A stretch of 64,000 nucleotides of DNA from Haematococcus lacustris. Lineage: Eukaryota; Chlorophyta; Chlorophyceae; Chlamydomonadales; Haematococcaceae. The translations under genes were made by a program, and so were the position numbers. The stretch covers positions 2,191,768 to 2,255,767 of the forward strand of contig JASKMD010000021.1 of NCBI GenBank assembly GCA_030144725.1, given 5' to 3'. The notes under the pieces are model-generated. The model had not been told where the DNA came from, did no database searches, and saw only the letters and a program-made list of their open reading frames with translations. Positions 54,726 to 64,000 of this stretch are shown here, piece after piece (position 1 is the first letter of the stretch; each line of letters opens with the position of its first letter).

Positions 54726-55312
54726 TGCCATTGCTGAATCCTTGCTGCCTCCTTGTTGGCTGCTGCTCCTCCCTCCTGGCTGTGCCTCCTGGCTGTGGGG
54801 GGCATGGGCCTCTTGGCCTTGGCCAACCACTTGCCTTGCCCATGCCTCCTGGCTGCCACTCCTGGCTGCCGCTCCTAGCTGCTGCTCCTGGCTGCCGCTC
54901 CTGGCTGCTCCTCTTGGCTGCTCCTCTTGGTTGCGCCTCCTGGGGAGTGGTGGGTCTGGCAGGTGGTGCCACCAAGGGTGAGGGTGAGGGTGAGGATGAC
55001 AGTCACCAAGGGTGAGGGTGAGGGTGAGGATGAGGAGGAGGTGAGGAGGGGGTGGAGCGATGGTCGCACGATGAGCGCACAAGGGGGAGCCAAGGGGTTC
55101 AGCATGGCAGTTACACAGTCCTTACCTCCATGTTCCTCCTGGCCTGGGTAAGGGTGAGGGAGAGGAGGAGGAGGGGGGTGTGAGGGAAGGAGGTGAGGGG
55201 GAGGAGGTGAGGGGGAGGAGGGAGAAGAGGCATGGGAAAGAAGAGTGGAGTGGAGGGGAGGGGAGAGGGAGGGGAGGGGGCCTGTTGCTCCTTGCTGCCG
55301 CTCTGGCTGCTG

Positions 55313-55461
55313 AGCTGACCATCACACCTGCAGCAAACAAGGGGCGTGCTAGGATGAGGAGGAGGCCACTGATGAGGAGGAGGCCACTGATGGGGAGGGT
55401 TAGGCTGGGCACAAGGGGTCACTTATGTGCGTGGGGCTAGCCACTCACTGCTTGCTCCATG
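55313..55461 (+). repeat. Shared internal module, copy 4
   Basis: Contains TGACCATCACACCTGCAGCA, AACAAGGGGCGTGCTA and GGGGCTAGCCACTCACTG, with a 40-bp internal insertion of GATGAGGAGGAGGCCACT duplicated. Confidence 0.83.
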
Positions 55462-56338
55462 CGGTCCCTTGATCATTCCTTAGGGGGAGGGAGAGGGGGA
55501 GTGGGGGATCTGGCAGGTGGTGGTGGGCAGTGTGGTAGGGAGGAGGGAGGAGGGAAGAGGGAGGAGGGAAGAGCGAGGAGGGAGGAGGGTACGCTTTTGC
55601 TCTTGTCCGCCGCCCTGGCTGCCGCTACTTGTTGCCGTTGTGGTTGCTGCTTCTGGCTGATGGAAGGTGCCACTGCGCCTTGGCACCGAACCTGCTCAAG
55701 CAACACATGGCACATGACACATGCCACGCTCCAACCTCGCGGTCGCACCTCAGAATCGCATCTATGCATCGCACCTTTGCAAGCTACCTTTGTGCCGTTC
55801 GCCCTCAACTCTGTGCTTGATCACAAATACCCTATTCCTTTCGCTGATCGCTAATGGCTGCGAAACCGAGCTGCATGCTGGCCTCTTGGCTGATGACTGA
55901 TGGCTGCGAAGGCTAGCTGGCCCGCATTTCATGGCCGGCTGTGAGGCTGCGCATTTGGGCGCTGTTGATGTCGCTGCTGCTGAGTTTGGGATGGATGTGT
56001 CGCGTGTTGCGTGTTGCTGCATTACTGCGGGCTTTGCGAGGTCGACATGGTTTCCTCTCATGGCGCCTCGCGACCTCATGGCACACCAACGGCATGCTTG
56101 GTGGCAGCTAGCGCAGATCCCAATACCAAGCCCGTCAGTTTTCGCGCTCTTGCATGCAAAACACATGCAGAAAGCGGGGTTGGCGAAACCCTGCACAGCG
56201 TCTTTGAATCACTTAGGAGAAATCAACACAAGGAACGAAACCCTGCACAAGGTCGGCGAAACCCTGCACGAGGTCAGGGTTGACTTAGAAAAAGTCCATG
56301 CTTTGATCGAAACCCTGCACTAGGTTAGCAACTTGACT

Positions 56339-56600
56339 TTGCACATGCTACCTACTAGGTTGTGCTTCTATTCTGATGCCTGACAACTCCTCATACTCAG
56401 AAATTTTAAAAAGTCACTTCAGTCAGTAAGCACCATCTCCCTTAGCCAAATTCGGGGTGAGGGCCAGGCTGATGGTCCAGCAGCTCCGCAATGACCAAGA
56501 ATTTCACTTTGGCCCAAGAGAGTCTTCTCCTCCACTAGGTCACAGCAGCCTACATGCCAAGTCTCAGACCTCAACTCGCAAGTTTGCCGAGCCAGCCAGC
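56339..56600. repeat. Direct repeat of about 260 bp, copy 1
   Basis: Shares ACCTACTAGGTTG, CTCATACTCA, AAAAGTCACTT, CTCCCTTAGCC, TTTCACTTTGGCCCAAGAGA and CAGACCTCAACTC in order with 57908-58170. The CAGGACCCTGT array lies between the two copies. Confidence 0.88.
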
Positions 56601-57690
56601 CCCTGTGGGCCAGGACCCTGTGGTGAGGTGCCAGAACCCTGTGGTGTGGTGCCAGGACCCTGTGGTGTGGTGCCAGGACCCTGTGGTGTGGTGCCAGGAC
56701 CCTGTGATGTGGTGCCAGGACCCTGTGGGAGTGGTGCCAGGACCCTGTGAGTGTCCAGGACCCTGTGGGTGTGCGGCAGAACCCTGTAGCCAAACGTCGC
56801 AGGACCCTGTAGGCGTGCGGCAGAACCCTGTAGCCAAACGTCGCAGGACCCTGTAGGCGTGCGGCAGGACCCTGTAGCCAATCGTCGCAGGACCCTGTAG
56901 GCGTGCGGCAGGACCCTGTAGACTAACGTCGCAGGACCCTGTGTGCCAGAACCCTGTGGGTGTGCAGCAGGACACAGTAGGCCAGGACCCTGTGGTGCCA
57001 GGACCCTTGTGATGTGGTGCCCGGACCCTGTGGTGTGGTGCCAGGACCCTGTGGTGTCTGGACCCTGTGGTGTGGTGCTAGGACCCTGTAGGCCAGGACC
57101 CTGTGGTGTGGTGCCAGAACCCTGTAGGCCAAGACCTGGTGGTATGGTGCCAGGACCCTGTGGTGTGGTGCCAGAACCCTGTAGGCCAGGACCCTGTGGT
57201 GAGGTGCCAGGACCCTGTGGTGTGGTGCCAGGACCCTGTGGTGTGGTGCCAGGACCCTGTGGGCCAGGACCCTGTGGTGTGGTGCCAGGACCCTGTGGTA
57301 CCAGGACCCTGTGGTGAGGTGCCAGGACCCTGTGGGCCAGGACCCTGTGGTGAGGTGCCAGGACCCTGTGGTGAGGTGCCAGGACCCTGTGGTGCCAGGA
57401 CCCTGTGGTGTGGTGCCAGGACCCTGTGGGCCAGGACCCTGTGGTGAGGTGCCAGGACCCTGTGGTGCCAGGACCCTGTGGTGAGGTGCCAGGACCCTGT
57501 GGGCCAGAACCCTGTGGTGAGGTGCCAGGACCCTGTGGTGTGGTGCCAGGACCCTGTGGTGTGGTACCAGGACCCTGTGGGCCAGGACCCTGTGGTGTGG
57601 TGCCAGGACCCTGTGAGCCAGAACCCTGTGGTGTGGTACCAGGACCCTGTGTAGAAAGACACTCATCGTAGGACCCTGTACAGGGTCCTG
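56601..57690. repeat. CCAGGACCCTGTGGTG array
   Basis: About 50 units of roughly 13-25 bp built on CAGGACCCTGT, such as GCCAGGACCCTGTGGTGTGG. The core is the reverse complement of the ACAGGGTCCTG core at the other end of the element. Confidence 0.95.
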
Positions 57691-57907
57691 GCACACATGG
57701 TCAAAAGCATCCAAACGGGGTCAACATGACCAACAACCGGGTATGTAGGAATCCTAACAGGGTTCTATCACATAGGGATGCAAAGAATGATTATAATATC
57801 AACACTCATAGGGTACACAGGACCCTGTACAGGGTCCTACGACCATGATGACGCTAGGAACCTGTACAGGGTCCTAGGACACGGGCCATAGCTCATTCCT
57901 TGTTGGG

Positions 57908-58170
57908 ACTTTTTGCATGCCACCTACTAGGTTGGGCAGCTGTAACCACCCTTTACAACCTCTCATACTCACATTTCATGAAAAGTCACTTTGGTCACAC
58001 GGTGCCAACTCCCTTAGCCAAAATCAGGGTCTCAGCCCCACACCTGGCCCAACAACTCGACACCGAGTGAGAATTACACTTTGGCCCAAGAGAGTCTTGT
58101 CATCCCCTAGGTCACAGCAGCCCACATACCAAGTTTCAGACCTCAACTCTCAGGTTTTTCAAGCCAGCCA
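57908..58170. repeat. Direct repeat of about 260 bp, copy 2
   Basis: Second copy of the repeat at 56339-56600, diverged by substitutions and small gaps. It ends 20 bp from the right terminus of the CACTA-like element. Confidence 0.88.
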
Positions 58171-58286
58171 GGCCTTAATTTGCACGAGTGGTGAGGCGCA
58201 CCAGGCGCTGCCCGGGTGTCAGCGGTGCCAGTCTTTCAATGTAACGTGCAGCCTCATAAAGGCGACGTTGGACCGTTTGAACCATA

Positions 58287-58539
58287 TGTAACACTGAGCC
58301 GGCCGCGAGGGCACTCGAGCCGCGGGCACTGTAACAGTCGGCCACAAGGCACCACCGTGAGAAGGCTAGGGCTTAGAACGGGGCCCCCTGGAATCGAACC
58401 AGTTGTCCTCACAGCTTACGCTGCTAGGCTTTACCTGCCAACTCACACTAATGCGGTGTGACCGATATCCTGTAGCTGCCTCGGGTTAACCGCGACAGCC
58501 CAGACGACACTAAGGGACTACGCGGAGCGCGCCCTTACA
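58287..58539 (-). repeat. 3' LTR of the decayed chromovirus
   Basis: On the minus strand this runs TGTAAGGGCGCG to CAGTGTTACA, 253 bp. It shares CGTCGTCTGGGCTGTC, GGTTCGATTCCAGGG and CCCCGTTCTAAGC with the 300-bp LTR of the complete element. GGGGGGAGGAA directly precedes it on the minus strand. Confidence 0.9.
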
Positions 58540-58871
58540 TTCCTCCCCCCCAAGGGGATGTCCGTTCCGCCTCAGGTTGAACCCGAGACTCGCAAGACCT
58601 AGGTCTCACTGGGGTCAGCTACTGGGTACCATGAAGGTAGAGCCAGGTCACAGCTGGGTGTGGTCAGAGACCAACTGTAAAAGGGGGAGTGTAACACATA
58701 ACAAGAGGCTTTGAAAGCACAGAGAGAGAGTGCCTCAATGCAGCAGCGCGACAGCATGCATGCATGGGACTTATGTAAGATGATGGATAGCATTGTATTC
58801 AGCCAAGATCTTGTCACAGCCAGTCAGGTGGACCTGGGCTCCCAGTTGTTGTGAGTTGAGTCATAAAGCTC

Positions 58872-61800
58872 TCACTGCACAAGGTAGAAACTGGCTTTGT
58901 TGTCTTTCACACCCTTGTGGTCAAGCAAACGCTCAACATAGTACACAGGAGTCTCATCCATCCATGTCACAGGAGGTGGCATGAAGCCAACATCAGTGCC
59001 AGTATAAGGCTTGATGAGTGACACATGGAAGACAGGGTGCAGACGGCTCATGCTGGCAGGCAGGTCTAGCTTGACAGCTACTGCACTAACCAGAAGCAGG
59101 ATCTCAAAGGGACCCACATACCTAGGTATGAGCTTTCGAGCCTTCCCAGGCCTAAGCTTGAGGTTCTTGGTGCTGAGCAACACCTTCTGGCCCACCTTGT
59201 ACTCAACGTCACGCCTGGCCTTATTGGCATAGGCTGACGGGATTGGGCTGCAGCCATGCACTTCCTGGCATTGGCAACAGCATCCTGCCACCAACGGGTA
59301 AAGGCATGAGCAGAGGGACAACGGCCACCATAAGGCAGGTCACGTAGGCCAACAGTCAAAGGGGACTGACCTGTGTTGACTAGGAAGGGGGTGGACTGGA
59401 TGGACTCCTGCCACGAGTTGTTGACAGCAAACTCAGCCAAGGCTAAGTAGTCAGGCCAGTCAGATTGAGTAGGTGAGATATAGTGCCTAAGCATATCTGC
59501 TAACACACGGTTATACCTCTCTGTCTGGCCATGTGACTCAAGATGATAAGATGATGAGAGGGCAGGCTATGAGCCACAGCGCCTCATGACCTCCCGCAAG
59601 AACACACTGGTGAACAGTGAGCCACGGTCAGAGATCAGCTCAGCAGGCATGTTATGCAGCCTATACACATTGTCAATGAACAGATGTGCAAAACGGCATG
59701 CTTTCATGTCTTCACAGCAGGACACAAAGTGCACCATCTTGCTGAGCCTGTCCACAAAGACACAGATAGCATCATACCCGTGTGACCCAGAGGGTAGCTT
59801 GGTAATGAAGTCCATGGACACAGACTCCCAGCGGCAGTCAGGTATAGACAGCGGGTTGAGTAGGCCACCTGGCTTCAAGTTGGACGCCATGTCACATTGA
59901 CAGGCATCACATGTGGACACATAGTACCTGACGCTTGCACGCATTGTGTTACACCAAAACACACGTGACACACGTTCCAGGGTTTTGTTGATGCCCACAT
60001 GACCTGAATAGACTGCATCATGCATCTCGTGTAAGATGTGATTGCGCAGCTCAGAATCATTGGGGACCACTACCTTATCCTTACTAGTGAGCCGCCATAG
60101 GCCATGTGTGTCCTGGTACATGCTGGACAGATCAGCTTCAGCAGTAAACGCAGGGTCAAGCCGGTATCCTTGGATGTGTTGATCAGACAGATCCAAAGGA
60201 TGGGCAGGAGCCGCAGGATAGTGCACTGAGGTGTCAGATGTAGAGGTGACCAAGGGGACAAAGTCCCTGTTATGGCTTGTATCAGTAGTATTTGCAGTAG
60301 CTTCTAGAGTTAAGGAGGATTTCGCAGTGACTGCAGCAGGGGCATTGGCCTCAAGGGCACGAGCCACACTAGCTCCCTCCCCCTCACAGGAAAGTTGGGC
60401 CCGCCTTCTGGTGGTCATGACACACACAGTGGCACCTTCCTGGAGGCCAGTAGACAACCGGGATAAAGGATTTGCTGGGTTGACAAGGCCAGGAATGTAC
60501 TCCAGCCTAAAGTCAAACCTGGACAGCAGTTCCATCCACCTAGCCTGACGCCTAGACAAAGTCTTTTGTGTAGGCAGTGAAATCAAAGGCTAATGATTGG
60601 TGAACAGAGTGAATGGCACACCTTCAAGGTAGCAACGCCATTCTTTTCAGGCAGAGACAAGAGCTAACATCTCTTGCTCACCTGCGGTGTAATAGACCTC
60701 AGCAGAGGACAACTTCTTGCTGAGATAAGCAAGGGGGTACCCATCCTGCATCAGGACTGCGCCTACTCCTTGGAGTGAGGCATCACAGTACACCTGGAAG
60801 GGTTGGGTATGATCTGGCAGGCGCAGCATGGGCACGTTAGCCACAGCAGACTTAAGCTCATGAAAGGCAAGACGTTCATGGTCAGGCCAGGAGTGCCATG
60901 GGAATGTGGCACTGAGCTTCCCACACAGATCAGTCAAGGGTGCTGAGATGGCACTGAAGCCTTGCACAAACTTGCGAACAAAGTTGGCAGCACCCAGGAA
61001 TGACTGCAGCTGGGTCAGGGAGGAAGGGAGAGGCCAGTCAGCGACGGCTCTCACCTTATCAGGATCCACTGAGATAGCACCAGCTGTGATCACATGGCCA
61101 AGGAATTTCAGGGTGAGCTGCATAAACTCACATTTGGACATCTTGGCAAACAACTTGTTAGCACGCAGCAGGTCAAAGACGAGGCGTAGGTGTTGCATGT
61201 GATCAGGTAAAGACTTGGACATGACCATTATGCCATCTAGATAGACTAGTGCACACTTCCCCAGAACAGGTGCAAAAGCATCGTTCATGACACGCTGGAA
61301 AGTGGCAGGTGCATTGGTCAGGCCAAAGGACAGTACCTTGAATTGGAAGTGACCCTCAGGAGTCCTGAAGGCAGTCTTGGGGACGTCCTCAGGGGTGATC
61401 CTGATCTGGTGATAACCAGCTTGTAGGTCAAGGGAGGAGAAGACAGAACACCCTGATAACCTGTCAAACAGATCATCAATCCTGGGCAAGGGGTACTGGT
61501 CACGTAATGTAAGCTTGTTGAGCTGACGATAGTCAATGCACATACGAAGCTCACCAGACTTCTTTTGCACAAACAGGATGGGGGCAGCATAGGGAGAGGA
61601 GCTGGGCTCAATCACACCTTTGGCCAGGTAGTCCTTGATCTGCTTCTTGAGTTCCTCCTGCTCAGGTTTACTGAGACGGTACATGGGTGTCACAGGTGGA
61701 CGAGATTCAGGGACCAGGGGTATGGTATGACCCACAGGACGTTCAGGGGGGGTACTAGTGAGTGGTTCAAACACATCACTGTACTCATTGAGGAGAGCTT

Positions 61801-62431
61801 GGAGCTCAGCTTTAATAGCTGCAGGTATGTGAGGATTGTCATTGTCACTGGGATTACCAGGACTGGCAGAGGCAGAGCCATCAGCCATGACCATAGCCAC
61901 CACAGCACGGCCTCCATTACGGAGCCACCTGGACGCCTGGGTTGCTGAGATTAACTCAGGCTTGGCTCTGAGAGCATTGATTAGGAAGGCAGGGGTTGGT
62001 CTTACAGAAGAACAGAACCCAGCACCCTTTGGAATTGCCACAGCAGGACATGGCAGTGTTACATCAGTCTTGCAACCAGCAGCCAAAGAAAGAGTTTTAC
62101 TCTTATAAGAAAGGGTGGCCTTGTTGGCAAAAAGCCACTCATCACCCAGGAGCACGTCATAGCCTTGCACAAAGCTGGGCATGACTGTCAGCTTGCTTGT
62201 GACACAGTGACCAGGCAGACATAAGTCTACAGTGGCAAACTGATTGCAAGACAGAGTGGTGTTGTCAGCCAGGGACCACTGTTGTGCTTTGGGGAGAGAC
62301 TCCAATGGCAGTGCATGCTTCAAAGCAAAGGCAGTGCTGATAAAGGAGTGTGTGGCACCAGTGACCAGCAGCCAGCAGCCACTGACGAGCTTTGGAGTAC
62401 AAGCTCTATGACAATGCGTGCTTGACAGCAA
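58872..62431 (-). pseudogene. pol: pol of the decayed chromovirus
   Basis: Protease, RT and part of RNase H are open from 62431 to 60647. The protease active site reads VTG in place of DTG. The RT active site reads YLDG in place of YLDD (GGC at 61232-61234 on the plus strand is gcc). RNase H is broken by TGA near 60,648 and TAG near 60,590. Integrase (60586-59567) keeps the HHCC finger and D,D residues, then is frameshifted. The end of integrase and a truncated chromodomain (PVYYVERLLDHKG) lie at 59506-58872. It cannot be functional. Confidence 0.9.
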
Positions 62432-62460
62432 AGTCGGTGCCGATCAATGAGTGTGTGGGG

Positions 62461-64000
62461 TTACAGCATACAGCCAGTCATCACCCAAAACCACATCATA
62501 CCGCGGTAGGCGGGGCAGCAGACGGCGGAGCCGTGGGAGCTGCAGGATAGGCACGGGAAGTGGCGGAGCCACCAGCGCCACCGGCGCGACCGGAGTGACC
62601 AGGCCGGAGTAAGAGTGAGGGCTGCCAGGACGGCGGCGATCTGCGGACGAACAGCAGCCACAACACTGACACCACCACACTTGCTTGGGGTGACCCCAGA
62701 ACCAGCAGCAGCTACAATGCCCTTGTGGTTGTCTATGGCTGAAGCCACAGCATCGTCAAGAGTGGGGTGTGCCAAGGACATGAAGTCCTTTGCCACTGGG
62801 CCAGTTGGGGGGTGAGGCCCCTCTAAACAGTGACCACAGTCAATGCCATGTTCATGCACCCTGTACCACCCAAAGTGATGGTATTGCTGGAATTTGTAAT
62901 GTACTCCTGCAGGGTCACACTTAGAGACATGCACAGCAGCTTAGAGTTGATTAGCTCGCCATGAGCATGGTCAAGGTCAGGCACAAAGCCTTCCCCTACC
63001 ATCTCAATGAAGTGCTTGCAAAGATAGTCCCATGGGGTATACCCACTGTGTGTCAAGGCATCTGAATACCTGATGGACTTGAACATGAGGATGGCAGTGC
63101 AAGGGCAGGATTAAGGTTATTGTTAGCACAGTGCACCTCCAGATCCTTAAGGAAGGTGACAGCACGTTTACCCTGAGCAAGGCTGTTATCAGACCAACGC
63201 TCAACAGGGGGCAAGCCCCTGTGGGGGTGCACCACAGCGTCAGGTGCCAAAGGCACAGCAGCAGGTGGGAGTGGGGCAGAGCCACCAGCTAGCCCAGCAT
63301 ACTTCTGACGGATTGCAGCAATAGATGCTGATGGCTTGGGGACAGGCCTACTAGGGCTCTGTCCTACGGGAGTCCAGCCAGAGGCAGGAGCACCCTGGGC
63401 CACTGTGGCTTGTGCAGCAGTGTATGCAGCACGTGCAACAGATGCAGCAGCAGCAGTAGTGCATGGAGCATTGTGCACAGCAGGTTGGGCAGCAGGTTGG
63501 GCAGCAGAGGCACCATTACCTTCATGGGCTGCAGCATAAGCATGGGGACCTGTAGACCCACCTGCAGGCTGGGGACCAGCCTCCTGCAAGCCAGCAGACT
63601 GGTGTGCAACAGCAGCAACACTGTGCACAGCAGGCTGGGCAGCAGGTTGAGCAGCAGAGGTGCCATTGCCTATAAGGGCTGCAACAGAAGCATGGGGACA
63701 TGTAGACCCACCTGCAGGCTGGGGACCAGCCTCCTGCAAGCCAGCAGACTGGTGTGCAACAGCAGCAACACTGTGCACAGCAGGCTGGGCAGCAGGCTGA
63801 GCAGCAGGCTGAGCAGCAGAGGTGCCATTGCCTATAAGGGCTGCAACAGAAGCATGGGGACATGTAGACCCACCTGCAGGCTGGGGACCAGCCTCCTGCA
63901 AGCAAGCAGACTGGGGTACACCAGCATTAGCAGCAGGTCGACGAGCAGTGAAACATTGCATGTCGAAGATGCTAGCCACAGTATTGCAAGGCTGCATTTC
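62461..64000 (-). pseudogene. gag: gag of the decayed chromovirus, partial, with internal repeats
   Basis: The fragment from 63997 to about 63,090 is open and contains VERWSDNSLAQGKRAVTFLK, which matches VTERWTDASSTSGRRALSFL in the complete gag. It has three in-frame repeats of about 50 residues (AGLQEAGPQPAGGST, GNGTSAAQPAAQPA), with periods of 150 and 162 bp. The capsid part (YSDALTHSGYTPWDYLCKHF, 63086 downward) is in another frame and frameshifted again. The beginning of gag is outside the window. Confidence 0.82.

Larger units (their letters stand above)
51841..58190. mobile_element. Second CACTA-like non-autonomous transposon, 2-bp GT duplication
   Basis: The left end is CACTCGCGCCGATTAAGGCC and the inverted right end CACTCGTGCAAATTAAGGCC (17 of 20 match). 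GT flanks both sides (51839-51840, 58191-58192). Near the left end is an array of units holding ACAGGGTCCTG; near the right end is an array of units holding the inverse, CAGGACCCTGT. The interior holds satellites and three copies of the roughly 100-bp module also found in the first CACTA-like element. The words TGCTAAGCACATGCATTGAT and AAGGTGACA are shared with that element too (41217 and 52919). No transposase is encoded. Boundaries rest on TIR and TSD only, so slightly less sure than for the first element. Confidence 0.8.
58287..64000 (-). mobile_element. Decayed Ty3/gypsy chromovirus, 3' part, running off the window
   Basis: The minus-strand element is related to the complete one: same domain order, similar proteins and a related LTR at its 3' end (58287-58539). 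The 5' LTR lies beyond 64000. It has many stop codons and frameshifts and has lost catalytic residues of protease and reverse transcriptase. It is an older, inactive copy of a sister family. Confidence 0.92.

Noticed and set aside
53501..55015. Long Gly-Gly-Glu-Gly-Arg and Pro-Ser-Pro-Pro-Leu open frames
   Set aside because: Translations of the GGGGA satellite and its flanks inside the CACTA-like element; no conserved domain.

Overview
The window reads as nuclear DNA of a green alga of the Chlamydomonas/Volvox/Haematococcus group. The basis is GC-rich, intron-dense genes with short GT-AG introns, TGTAA-type poly(A) signals, abundant CAG/CTG microsatellites and a chromodomain-bearing Ty3/gypsy element. 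The genus is an inference; nothing here fixes it.

Positions 1-33,521 are gene space. Going left to right: an EXD1-like 3'-5' exonuclease gene (minus, 633-5844); a LINE 3' remnant (about 6.0-6.6 kb); the cyclin C gene (minus, 7777-10695), divergent from an exosome RRP45/EXOSC9 gene (plus, 10890-16580) across about 195 bp; the Ran GTPase gene (plus, 17515-18364); a 13-exon gene for an unrecognised 1461-residue protein with a Gln-rich C-terminus (plus, 19243-29557); and, convergent to it, a GDT1/UPF0016 cation transporter gene (minus, 31322-33521). Exon joins were worked out by hand. They keep phase throughout, and the conserved parts read as continuous domains. The introns carry many minisatellites.

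Positions 33,624-64,000 are transposon space, and most boundaries can be placed to the base. A hAT-like non-autonomous element (33624-36210, 8-bp target duplication) lies about 100 bp upstream of the GDT1 start. A region rich in perfect hairpins follows (36.4-38.05 kb). A complete Ty3/gypsy chromovirus (39200-50448) has 300-bp LTRs that look identical and a 5-bp duplication AGAAC. It is itself split by three DNA-transposon insertions: a 4.5-kb CACTA-like element in gag, and two 240-bp palindromic MITEs, one in RT and one in the 3' UTR. A second CACTA-like element (51841-58190) follows, then a decayed, reverse-oriented relative of the chromovirus that runs off the right edge.

The most unusual signal is a set of non-autonomous DNA transposons with CACTC termini and 2-bp target duplications. 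They carry no recognisable gene. Their interiors are tandem-repeat arrays, their subterminal zones are arrays of a palindromic or inverted short motif, and two of them share a roughly 100-bp internal module. Removing one of them, and one MITE, each with a single 2-bp duplication, restores the host reading frame exactly. This supports the boundary calls.
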